Below are positions 7,210-14,592 of a DNA stretch of 22,963 nt, piece by piece (the first letter of the stretch is position 1; each line of letters begins with the position of its first letter). Source of the DNA: Modestobacter sp. (GTDB lineage Bacteria; Actinomycetota; Actinomycetes; Mycobacteriales; Geodermatophilaceae). The notes under the pieces were generated by a model, which was given only the letters and a program-made list of their open reading frames with translations, did no database searches and was not told where the DNA came from. The stretch spans positions 1 to 22,963 of the forward strand of contig JAOPUQ010000342.1 of NCBI GenBank assembly GCA_025963425.1. Direction: 5' to 3'. A program made the translations under genes and the position numbers.

Positions 7210-8277
7210 CTATCCTTCCTCCGACCAGGGCTCCGCCAGGGAGTCCCCCGCCAGGTCCGAACCCACCTTCCCCTGCCGGAAGAAGGCCTCCACCTCTCGT
7301 TCGAACCGCCCCTGCTCCCCGCGGATGAACCGCTCGTAGCGGGACTGCCGGCCCTTGTGGTCCTCCAGTGCGCCGAACACGTCGTCGAGACGGGCGCGGG
7401 CGCTCCGCACCGCGTCACCGGACATGTCGATCTTGTGCTCCCACGGGATCGGGACGTCGCGGGAGTTGGCGGCCGAGCCCCTCCTGGCCACGAGGGTCAC
7501 CGCGCCGGCCAGGGCCGCTTCCCTCGGCATCCTGTCCTTGCCCGGATGATGACCGGCGTCCAGATAGACCGCGCTGCCGCAGAGCGTCCGGAAGACCTCG
7601 TCCCTGCTCATGCCGCTCAGCGGGGTGAAGTCGTGGGGCGCTCCGGCACGGATGAGCTCCTCCACGAGCCGGCCCCCCTTCTTCGGGTTGTAGGCGACCG
7701 TGAGACCCCGGTCCCGCATCGGCTTCTTGGCGAATGCGTCCAGGTGGCCCACCGGCGTGTAGTCGGTCACGAGCGCCGGGGCCACGTCGAGGTGATCGAA
7801 GACGAAGTTCCACGCGTAGTGGGACTGCGCCAGGTGCACCATGCCGCGCCACCCCGGTTGCCGCAGAGCGGTTCGGTAGACCAGGCCCCGGCCGGCACGC
7901 GCGGTGCGCAGCAGGCGGGCCCTCGCGCCGGGGTCGTTCATGTACGTCTTCTCGCGACCAGCGGCGAAGAGCGGCGAATTGTCCACGCTCAGCCACCAGC
8001 AGATCCGGGTCGCCTGCCGGGCCATGCTCAGCCGGCGGACGGCCGTCTCGGAGGCGACCACCGCACACCCGGGTTCATCCCTGATCGTCGCCCGCTCGGG
8101 CGCGTCGTAGTGGGCGTACTCCTGGACGCGCTCGGCGCCGGCGGTGGCGGCCAGGGGCACCAGGTAGGCGTCCTGACCGACGCCGCGAAGGGTGTGCACC
8201 AACTGGTGCAGCGCTTCGGGTCCACCGGTCCGGGACCCGCGGGGATAGAGGACGTACACGGTCTCGTACGGGGTCAC
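7210..8277 (-). CDS. glycosyltransferase-like protein of unknown specificity
   Basis: This is a 355-residue soluble protein starting at GTG 8275-8277 with AAGGAG four bases upstream. I cannot name a family. It begins YVLYPRGSRTGGPEALHQL, where the GGPEALHQL stretch resembles the acceptor-side loop at the start of GT-B glycosyltransferases. ICWWLSVDNSP, SHYAWNFVF and VTDYTPVGHLDAF follow, and a C-terminal half has VAYNPKKGG and AVYLDAGHHPGKDRMPREAALAG, the latter placed where GT-B enzymes bind the nucleotide sugar. The classic EX7E motif is not clear; PREAALAG has only part of it. Its place between a glycosyltransferase and the flippase suggests a role in repeat-unit assembly. It ends in TAG (7210-7212), a genuine stop, adjacent to the next start. 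Confidence 0.6.
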   Translation of the reverse strand: MTPYETVYVLYPRGSRTGGPEALHQLVHTLRGVGQDAYLVPLAATAGAERVQEYAHYDAPERATIRDEPGCAVVASETAVRRLSMARQATRICWWLSVDNSPLFAAGREKTYMNDPGARARLLRTARAGRGLVYRTALRQPGWRGMVHLAQSHYAWNFVFDHLDVAPALVTDYTPVGHLDAFAKKPMRDRGLTVAYNPKKGGRLVEELIRAGAPHDFTPLSGMSRDEVFRTLCGSAVYLDAGHHPGKDRMPREAALAGAVTLVARRGSAANSRDVPIPWEHKIDMSGDAVRSARARLDDVFGALEDHKGRQSRYERFIRGEQGRFEREVEAFFRQGKVGSDLAGDSLAEPWSEEG

Positions 8278-8403
8278 GACACTCCTTGCATCGACTACCG
8301 GAGGCTGCTGTCCGACCGCGGTCGCTGCGCGCGGCAGCCGGCTGGAGAGCGGTGGACGAGGCGGGGGACGCGCGAACTCCGGACGGGCACGTCCCCGGTG
8401 CCG

Positions 8404-9489
8404 TCATTCGACAGCGCACGCGTCAGGGGATCCCACGTCGCCGGGCAGGTGGAGCGCCCGGAGGAACTCCGGTCGCCATGCCGCGAAGCTGTAGAGCTCC
8501 TCGACGGCCGTTCTGGCCCGGCGCCCACGCGCCGCGCGGGCCGCATCGGACTCGCCGAGAACGCCCAGCACGGCGTCGAGCCAGCAGGCCGTGGACTCGG
8601 CGGCCGCAACACCGCCCAGCTGACCGATCACCTCGGCGTTCACGCCCACCGGTGAGGCGATCACCGGCAGGCCGCTCGCACCGTACTGGAGCAGCTTGTA
8701 TGCGCACTTCCCGCGCGTGAAGGCGGTGTCCGGCAGCGGCATGATCCCGATGTCGGCGGCAGCCAGGACGTCGTGCGTCTGGGCGCCCCGCCAGGGCACC
8801 CGGTCGACCATCCGGTCGAGTTCGCCCAGCGGCCGCTGACCGGCGCTCACGAGCGTGAGCCGGGCGCCGGTCTCCCGATGCGCGGACAGCAGGGCCGGTG
8901 CGATGACCTGCAGGTAGGGCTCCGTCGACGGCGAGCCCATCCAGACCAGCCGGGGCACCGGCCCCAGTGCGTACTCCTGCTTCATCCGGTAGTCGGAGGG
9001 CTCCACACAACTCGGGATGACGCGGACCTCGGGGTTCAGCGCAGCCGCGGCCTCCGCGAGGTAGGCGTTGCCGGCGATCACCTGGTCGGCGCTCCGGACT
9101 GCCCGTTCCCAGACGACCGGCTGCCCGAAGATGCGGTGCACGCCGGGACGCACGTCGGCCCACAAGGCGTCGTCGAAGTCGTAGACCCCCCACCGCGCGC
9201 GGTGGAGGAGGCCGGCTTCCACCCGGCCCCGGGTGAACGGGCCCATCGTCCGCGAGATCATCACCCGCGCGGGAGCCGGGCGCAGCCGCATCGCGCGCAG
9301 GCGCATCTCCGCGCGGACGACGCCGATCGGCTGTTCTCGCAGCGTGCCGGGCCGGACGTCAGCCGTTCCCAGGTAGGAGTGGATCGTCGCCGGTAGCCGC
9401 AGGTGCCGGAGCCAGTCCAACGCTCTCACCCGCGTGCTCGCACCCGCGGCGCCGTACGAGGAGGCCACCAGCAGCTCGTCATCCCTCAC
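8404..9489 (-). CDS. glycosyltransferase (GT-B, group 1-like)
   Basis: This is a 361-residue protein. GTG 9487-9489 begins the conserved sequence RDDELLVASSYGAAGASTRVRALDW. The frame extends to 9699, but that part overlaps the upstream membrane protein gene and is arginine/proline-rich shadow sequence. Landmarks are VYDFDDALWAD, found in a group of bacterial polysaccharide glycosyltransferases, then PRLVWMGSPSTEPYL opening the C-terminal domain and KCAYKLLQYGASGLPVIASPVG, the donor-binding segment. It acts in the cytoplasm on lipid-linked sugars. The start lies 11 bases inside the preceding gene's end, which indicates coupling. After its stop there is a 126-base gap before the next operon gene, with only a weak 5-base-pair hairpin. 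Confidence 0.83.
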   Translation of the reverse strand: MRDDELLVASSYGAAGASTRVRALDWLRHLRLPATIHSYLGTADVRPGTLREQPIGVVRAEMRLRAMRLRPAPARVMISRTMGPFTRGRVEAGLLHRARWGVYDFDDALWADVRPGVHRIFGQPVVWERAVRSADQVIAGNAYLAEAAAALNPEVRVIPSCVEPSDYRMKQEYALGPVPRLVWMGSPSTEPYLQVIAPALLSAHRETGARLTLVSAGQRPLGELDRMVDRVPWRGAQTHDVLAAADIGIMPLPDTAFTRGKCAYKLLQYGASGLPVIASPVGVNAEVIGQLGGVAAAESTACWLDAVLGVLGESDAARAARGRRARTAVEELYSFAAWRPEFLRALHLPGDVGSPDACAVE

Positions 9490-10852
9490 GGGCGCCGCCT
9501 GAGTCAGCCCCGCGCGGGACGGCGAGCACGGGAACCCGCTCCACGACGGCCGCCGCACGTGGCGCGGTGGCGCGGCGACCTGGCCGCCTTCGCCGGGGAC
9601 GGCCGGGCTCGTCGGGGTGTCCGGTCCCGGCGGCAGGTCCCGCGACCGGCCTCGCGGCGACCCCCATGACGACGGGCGCCAGCATGACGAGCACATCACT
9701 CCGGATGCGGACGACGATCCCGTAATTGGTGAGCATGGCCGACATGCCGATCAACACGGCGAGTCCGGCGATGGAGCAGAGCATCACGACGTCGTCGCGA
9801 CGTGACCGCCGGGCCGCCTGCACCACCGCCACCAGGACCATCCACCACGCCACACTGTTGGCGAGCACCCACAGCCACACGCCGGAGAAGCCGATCTCCC
9901 ACGGAAAGGGGCCCAGCGCCACCGGGGGAAGTGTCTTCAGCGCCACGGTGACGAGGCCGAGCGCCCCACCCGAGTAGTCGGGGATCTGCGCGAACCCTGT
10001 CGTCACCTCGTCGGCCAGGTAGGTGCGCCCCGCCGCGACACTCGCGAAGTCCTGCCCAGCCAGGGCGAGCGCCGGACCGGCGGCGAGCAGCAGGGAACTC
10101 GAGAGCAGGCCGACACCCACCAGCGCCAGCGACCAGCCGTAGCGGTTCTTGAGCCGGAGGAAGAGGTACCCGAGGAGGTAACCCCCGATGACCAGGACGC
10201 CCAGGAGGGTGCGCACCCAGAGCAGGAGCAGCGCGCCGGCCAGGAGGGGCGCCCACCGTGTGGTGCCCAGACGCATTCGGTGCACCACCGCATAGGTGAT
10301 CATCGCGGAACCGAGCCAGCACAGCGGCTCCCTCATCAGCGACGGCCCCAGGACCATGAAGCACGGGACCAGGCCGAACACGGCGAGGAGACGGACGGTG
10401 CTGCAGCGTCCCCACGCCACGACGGCGGCCTTCTGGGTGATCGCGGCACTCACGGCGACGACCGCGCAGTTGATGAGGATCCCGGCCAACGGGACACGAC
10501 CCATGACGGCGTAGACGACGCCGAGCATGGTCGGCCACCCCACCTTGCCCTGGCGCAGGCTCAGTCCTCCACCGTCGAGTTCACCGGACATCTTCTGGGC
10601 GATCCCGAGTGCCTGGGCGTCGTAGAGAGGCCCGTCGGTGCCGAGGAAGAACGGCCCGAACGTGCGGTAGAGCACCACTCCCACCAGCGCGAGCCACAGG
10701 TACAGCAGGATGCCGACGTTGAGCCGCTGACCGGGCACCCGTCCTGCCCACGCCGTCACGAGACAACCCGCGAGGAAGACCACACAGATCCCCAGCACGG
10801 CGGCCGAGGTCGGTGCGTAGCCCAGGAATGCGTTGGGGTCGCCGAAGATCAC
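9479..10852 (-). CDS. polytopic membrane protein, candidate Wzy-type polymerase or GT-C glycosyltransferase
   Basis: This is a 457-residue protein from GTG 10850-10852. No strong ribosome-binding site is seen, but the upstream gene ends only 31 bases away and the residues before this GTG are not hydrophobic. It has roughly ten membrane helices, for example AVLGICVVFLAGCLVTAW, LLYLWLALVGVVLYRTF and SLALVGVGLLSSSLLLAAG. Between helices 2 and 3 is FFLGTDGPLYDAQALGIAQK, an outward loop with acidic residues as in GT-C enzymes. GWPTMLGVVYAVMG and LINCAVVAV also recall GT-C proteins. A long outward loop (TYLADEVTTGFAQIPDYSGG) is of the sort seen in Wzy polymerases. The last 55 residues are a basic Pro/Arg/Gly-rich tail. 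The locus otherwise lacks a polymerase, so Wzy is the likelier role, by context only. Confidence 0.6.
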   Translation of the reverse strand: MIFGDPNAFLGYAPTSAAVLGICVVFLAGCLVTAWAGRVPGQRLNVGILLYLWLALVGVVLYRTFGPFFLGTDGPLYDAQALGIAQKMSGELDGGGLSLRQGKVGWPTMLGVVYAVMGRVPLAGILINCAVVAVSAAITQKAAVVAWGRCSTVRLLAVFGLVPCFMVLGPSLMREPLCWLGSAMITYAVVHRMRLGTTRWAPLLAGALLLLWVRTLLGVLVIGGYLLGYLFLRLKNRYGWSLALVGVGLLSSSLLLAAGPALALAGQDFASVAAGRTYLADEVTTGFAQIPDYSGGALGLVTVALKTLPPVALGPFPWEIGFSGVWLWVLANSVAWWMVLVAVVQAARRSRRDDVVMLCSIAGLAVLIGMSAMLTNYGIVVRIRSDVLVMLAPVVMGVAARPVAGPAAGTGHPDEPGRPRRRRPGRRATAPRAAAVVERVPVLAVPRGADSGGAREG

Positions 10853-10883
10853 GGCAGCACCGCAGGGGGCGCGATGCGGGGAG

Positions 10884-11501
10884 TCATGCTCCCCCGCCCT
10901 CGGGACCGGCGCCACGGAACTCCACGTTCGTGGACACGCCAGGAGCGGACACACCGACGCGCGTCAGGACCAGGCGGATGGTCCGCGCCAGGATCGTGAG
11001 GTCCAGCCACAGGCTCCACCGGTCCACGTACGCGACGTCCAGTTCCAGTCGCCGCTCCCAGGGCAGGTTGTTCCGCCCGGACACCTGGGCCAGGCCGGTC
11101 ACACCGGGACGCATCTCGTGGCGGCGCGCCTGTTCCGGGGTGTACCGATCCAGGTAGGCCTCCAACAGCGGACGCGGCCCGACCAGGCTCATGTCCCCGC
11201 GGAGCACGTTCCACAGCGTCGGGAGCTCGTCGAGGCTCGTGGCGCGCAGCCACTTCCCGACCACGGTCATGCGCGCCCCGTCCGAGGAGACGCCGCCGGG
11301 GCCGACGCGCATGGTCCGGAACTTGGTCAGGACGAACAGCCGGCCCGACCTGCCCGGTCGCTCCTGGCGGAACAGGACCGGTGCACCGAGGGTGCACCGG
11401 ACGACGATCGCGACCACGGCCTGGAGCGGCGCCGTCAGCAGGAGCAGGACCCCCGCGACGGCGATGTCCAGACCCCGTTTCGCTGCTGCCCCGAGCCTCA
11501 T
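10884..11501 (-). CDS. pglC: PglC-type phosphoglycosyltransferase (initiating sugar-phosphate transferase)
   Basis: This is a 205-residue monotopic membrane enzyme. ATG 11499-11501 follows the aminotransferase stop after two bases. One hydrophobic re-entrant helix (residues 11-38) follows KRGLD. The catalytic Asp-Glu pair is Asp91-Glu92 in SLDELPTLWNVLRGDMSLVG, followed by GPRPLLEAYL and RPGVTGLAQVSGRNNLPWER, the family signature. The protein has the short PglC form without the four extra N-terminal helices of WbaP-type enzymes. It forms a covalent intermediate with the sugar phosphate of a UDP-sugar and passes it to undecaprenyl phosphate, starting repeat-unit assembly. ELDVAYVDRWSLWLDL near the end is very close in pattern to bacillosamine-specific PglC, and the neighbours support that substrate. 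WcaJ/WbaP-type hexose specificity is less likely. Confidence 0.9.
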   Translation of the reverse strand: MRLGAAAKRGLDIAVAGVLLLLTAPLQAVVAIVVRCTLGAPVLFRQERPGRSGRLFVLTKFRTMRVGPGGVSSDGARMTVVGKWLRATSLDELPTLWNVLRGDMSLVGPRPLLEAYLDRYTPEQARRHEMRPGVTGLAQVSGRNNLPWERRLELDVAYVDRWSLWLDLTILARTIRLVLTRVGVSAPGVSTNVEFRGAGPEGGGA

Positions 11502-11503
11502 CC

Positions 11504-12661
11504 TCAGCGCCCGCGCTCGGCGAAGAAGGACCGCACCGCGTTCTCGACGTGCGATCGGTCGTCGGCGTCCAGGGCCGACCCACTGGGCAGGGTCAGCCCG
11601 CGCACGAAGAGCTCGTCGGCCGCACCCGACAGGAACGCCCGGTGGCCACCGCGGAAGACCGGCTGCTGGTGCATCGGCTTCCACAACGGGCGGGACTCGA
11701 TGCCCGCCGCGTCGAGAGCGGCGCGGAGGTCGTCCGTCGTCCAGCCCGTCACCTGCGGCTCGACGACGAACGCGGTGAGCCAGCAGTTGTCCGCGGCATC
11801 CCCGTGCCGCTGGAAGACCTCCACCCCCGGCTGATCGTTCGCCAGCCGGGCGTACATCTCCCGCATCTCGCGCCGCCGACCGATCATTCCGTCGAGTCGC
11901 TCGGCCTGAGCCAGTCCCAGCGCGGCGAGGACGTTGCTGAGGCGGTAGTTGTAACCGATCTCGGTGTGTTCGTAGTGGACCGCCGGCTGACGCGCCTGGG
12001 TGCTCAGGTGCCGCACCCGCTGCGCGGTGTGCGCGTCGTCGGTCAGCAACATGCCACCACCGCTGGTGGTCATGACCTTGTTGCCGTTGAACGAGAGGGC
12101 GGCAATGCGTCCGAAGGAGCCGGCCGGTGCTCCGTGGTGGAAGGAGCCCAGGGACTCGGCGGCGTCCGCCAGCACCGGTACGCCGAAGCGCTCGCAGATC
12201 GGGAGCAGGGCGCTGTAGTCGGCACTCCGGCCCAGCAGGTCGACCGGCACCACGGCCGCCACGGGAACACCGTCGGTGGCCAGCTCCGCGAGGGCCTGCT
12301 CGAGGAGGGCGGGGTCCAGGTTGCCGGTCGAGGCGTCACAGTCCACGAAGACGGGTGTCGCCCCGGTGTAGACAACGGCGTTCGCGGTCGCCGCGAACGT
12401 CAGCGTGGGGACGATGACCGCCGTCCCGGCCCGCGCTCCCAGCTCCAGCAGGCCGAGGTGCAGAGCCGCCGTCCCCGAGGAGAGCGCCACCGCATGCGCG
12501 CGACCACACCGCTCGGCGATCTGCTTCTCGAACTCGTCGACCATCGGCCCCAGCGGGGCGATCCACCCGGAGCGGACCGCCGCGACGACCATCTCCTCCT
12601 CGCGAACCCCCACGTCCGGGGAGGACAGCAGGACACGCGCACGCGCGGCTGTCGAGGTCAT
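11504..12661 (-). CDS. pglE: PglE-type PLP-dependent sugar aminotransferase (DegT/DnrJ/EryC1/StrS family)
   Basis: This is a 385-residue cytoplasmic enzyme; ATG 12659-12661 overlaps the pglF stop by four bases (ATGA). It has the fold-type I layout: SSGTAALHLGL binds the cofactor phosphate, VPTLTFAATANAVVYTG follows, then the Asp of VLADAAESLGS that contacts the pyridine nitrogen. The PLP-bound lysine is Lys195 in SFNGNKVMTTSGGGML. The FNGNK-TTSGGGM sequence is the form I associate with PglE and related C4 aminotransferases, which convert UDP-4-keto-6-deoxy-GlcNAc to the 4-amino sugar using glutamate. That substrate would be the product of the PglF homologue just upstream. Related enzymes make perosamine or other 4-amino sugars, so the exact product remains inferred from context. 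Confidence 0.9.
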   Translation of the reverse strand: MTSTAARARVLLSSPDVGVREEEMVVAAVRSGWIAPLGPMVDEFEKQIAERCGRAHAVALSSGTAALHLGLLELGARAGTAVIVPTLTFAATANAVVYTGATPVFVDCDASTGNLDPALLEQALAELATDGVPVAAVVPVDLLGRSADYSALLPICERFGVPVLADAAESLGSFHHGAPAGSFGRIAALSFNGNKVMTTSGGGMLLTDDAHTAQRVRHLSTQARQPAVHYEHTEIGYNYRLSNVLAALGLAQAERLDGMIGRRREMREMYARLANDQPGVEVFQRHGDAADNCWLTAFVVEPQVTGWTTDDLRAALDAAGIESRPLWKPMHQQPVFRGGHRAFLSGAADELFVRGLTLPSGSALDADDRSHVENAVRSFFAERGR

Positions 12662-14484
12662 GCCGTCGGTGCCTTCCGGCGAGTTCCACCATCGGCGGGC
12701 GCGTTGATCAGGGCGGCCTTGCCGACCCCGTCCCCGGCGCGGCGGCCCAGGCGGCTCACCTCCAGCGCCGTCAGCGGCGGCACGACCACGTGGTCGATGA
12801 GGGGGTGCACGGCGCGCCGGCCCCGCTCGTCCCGTCCGAACAACTCCTCGTGCAGCTTCTCGCCGGGACGCAGACCGGTGTAGACGATCTCGATGTCCTG
12901 GTCCGACAGTTCGATCAGCTGCCGGGCCACCTCGTCGATCCGGACGGCCTCGCCCATGTCCAGGACGAGCGCCTCACCTCCGCCACCGATCGCGCCGGCC
13001 TGGATGACCAACTGGACGGCCTCGGGGATGGTCATGAAGTAGCGCGTCACCTCGGGGTCGGTCACGGTGATGGGGCCGCCCCGAGCGATCTGCGCAGCGA
13101 AGGTGGTGAGCACCGAGCCCCGGCTGCCGAGCACGTTCCCGAACCGGACGGACAGGAAGGATCCGCCGTTCTGCTCACCATAGGTAGCGGTGAGCCGCTC
13201 CGCGGTCCGCTTGGTCCTGCCGAGCACGTTCACCGGGTCGGCGGCCTTGTCCGTCGAGATGTTGATGAAGTGGTCCACCGCGACCGCCGACGCCGCCTCG
13301 AGGACGTTGCGGGTACCGAGCACGTTCGTCTTCCATGCCTCGTCCGGATACTGCTCGAGCATGTTCACGTGCTTGAGCGCGGCTGCGTGGAAGACCACCT
13401 CGGGGCGTCGCCGCTCGAAGATGCCGAGCAACGCCTCCGAGTCCCGGATGTCGGCGAGCACGACGTCCGGGGTGTCGAGACGGGCCTCGCCGTGCAGCCG
13501 CAACTGCACGGCGTGCAGCGCCGACTCGTCCCGGTCCAGCATGATCAACTCGGTCGGGCGGTAGCCGGCGATCTGGACGCACAGCTCCGAGCCGATCGAA
13601 CCACCGGCCCCCGTGACCAGGACGCGCTTGCCCACCAGATAGTCGGCGATGGAATCGACGTTCGTGTCGATCTGCCGGCGGCCCAGCAGGTCGGCGATGT
13701 CGATGTCCCGCACGTCACGGATGCCCACCCGGGAGCCGATGAGCTCACCGATCTTCGGCAGGACCTTGACCAGGAGACCAGCCTCCGAGGCCCGATGGGA
13801 GATGTCCCGGACGAGCGCGGCATCCGCGGACGGGAGGGCGATGACCAGGAGCTCGGCCCCGGTCGCCTCCACCGCCGCGTCGATGTCCGCCCGCCCACCG
13901 AGCATCCGCAGTCCGCTGATCCGGGCGTGCCGCTTGCTGGGGTCGTCGTCCAGCAGGCCGACCGGGAGGAACGGGCTGTCGGGACTGGCCAGCATGGACC
14001 GGATGAGCTGGCCGCCCGCGTTGCCGGCGCCGAACACCAGCGTCGGCCGGCCCACGCGCGGGCGGGCAGAGCCCTCGCGCTGGCGACGGATCACCAGCCG
14101 GGCCGCGAGCATGAGGACGAAGGCGACGACGGCACCGATCGCCGGCACCGACAGGGGGACCAAGCGCGGTGATCCGCTGATCAGGACCAGAGCGAGCACC
14201 GTCAGCGTCGCACCGAACACCGCCGCGGCCAACGCGGTCAGCTCCTCGGCACTCCCGACCTTGTAACGGACCTGGTGCAGCCTGAGGGTCGCGGACGCCC
14301 CCGTGTACGCGACGGCCATGATGCCGACAGCAATGGACAACCCGGATCGGTCGATGAGCTGGGTGACGCCGTCGTAGCGGGCCGCAGCGGCCAGGACGAA
14401 GCCGACGAAGAGCATCCCGACGTCGCTGATCAGGAGCGCCAGGCGCCGGAGCCGCGTCCGCAGACTCGTCCTGCTGTTCTTCAC
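12658..14484 (-). CDS. pglF: PglF/CapD-type UDP-GlcNAc 4,6-dehydratase, membrane-anchored
   Basis: This is a 608-residue protein from GTG 14482-14484, with GGGAG four bases upstream. Four membrane helices come first (about 14-35, 50-66, 82-103, 110-132). A Rossmann-like domain follows with LVFGAGNAGGQLIRSM (149-164), then the catalytic extended SDR domain with VLVTGAGGSIGSELC (288-302). The dehydratase site is ISTDKAADPVNVLGRTKR: Thr411-Asp412-Lys413 and Lys425 are present. PglF and WbpM enzymes have Met where classic SDRs have the active-site Tyr; here that residue is Leu421. The reaction removes water from UDP-GlcNAc to give UDP-4-keto-6-deoxy-GlcNAc, the first bacillosamine step. It overlaps pglE by ATGA and follows the kinase gene after a 108-base gap holding a strong hairpin. 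A CapD-like 5-epimerising activity cannot be excluded. Confidence 0.9.
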   Translation of the reverse strand: MKNSRTSLRTRLRRLALLISDVGMLFVGFVLAAAARYDGVTQLIDRSGLSIAVGIMAVAYTGASATLRLHQVRYKVGSAEELTALAAAVFGATLTVLALVLISGSPRLVPLSVPAIGAVVAFVLMLAARLVIRRQREGSARPRVGRPTLVFGAGNAGGQLIRSMLASPDSPFLPVGLLDDDPSKRHARISGLRMLGGRADIDAAVEATGAELLVIALPSADAALVRDISHRASEAGLLVKVLPKIGELIGSRVGIRDVRDIDIADLLGRRQIDTNVDSIADYLVGKRVLVTGAGGSIGSELCVQIAGYRPTELIMLDRDESALHAVQLRLHGEARLDTPDVVLADIRDSEALLGIFERRRPEVVFHAAALKHVNMLEQYPDEAWKTNVLGTRNVLEAASAVAVDHFINISTDKAADPVNVLGRTKRTAERLTATYGEQNGGSFLSVRFGNVLGSRGSVLTTFAAQIARGGPITVTDPEVTRYFMTIPEAVQLVIQAGAIGGGGEALVLDMGEAVRIDEVARQLIELSDQDIEIVYTGLRPGEKLHEELFGRDERGRRAVHPLIDHVVVPPLTALEVSRLGRRAGDGVGKAALINAPADGGTRRKAPTA

Positions 14485-14519
14485 GCTGCTCCCATCAATT
14501 CACGCCGGCGGACGGACGA

Positions 14520-14541
14520 CGACGTGCATCCGTGCACGTCG
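14520..14541. repeat. perfect 22-base inverted repeat between the kinase and pglF genes
   Basis: CGACGTGCA-TCCG-TGCACGTCG has 9-base arms and a 4-base loop. On the minus-strand transcript it lies 51 bases after the kinase stop and 35 bases before the pglF start. No U-tract follows. It could be a partial terminator, an RNA-processing or stability hairpin between operon segments, or an operator. It shares the 9-4-9 design with the repeat at 16142-16163 but not the sequence. Confidence 0.5.
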
Positions 14542-14592
14542 GTCCGCTGGTCGCCCACCCGGGCCCGGCACTGAGCCATCGGCACCGGGCCG

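Noticed and set aside
8380..8402. Hairpin after the glycosyltransferase stop as an operon terminator
   Set aside because: Only a 5-base-pair stem with a 7-base loop and no T-tract; too weak to claim in this GC-rich sequence.
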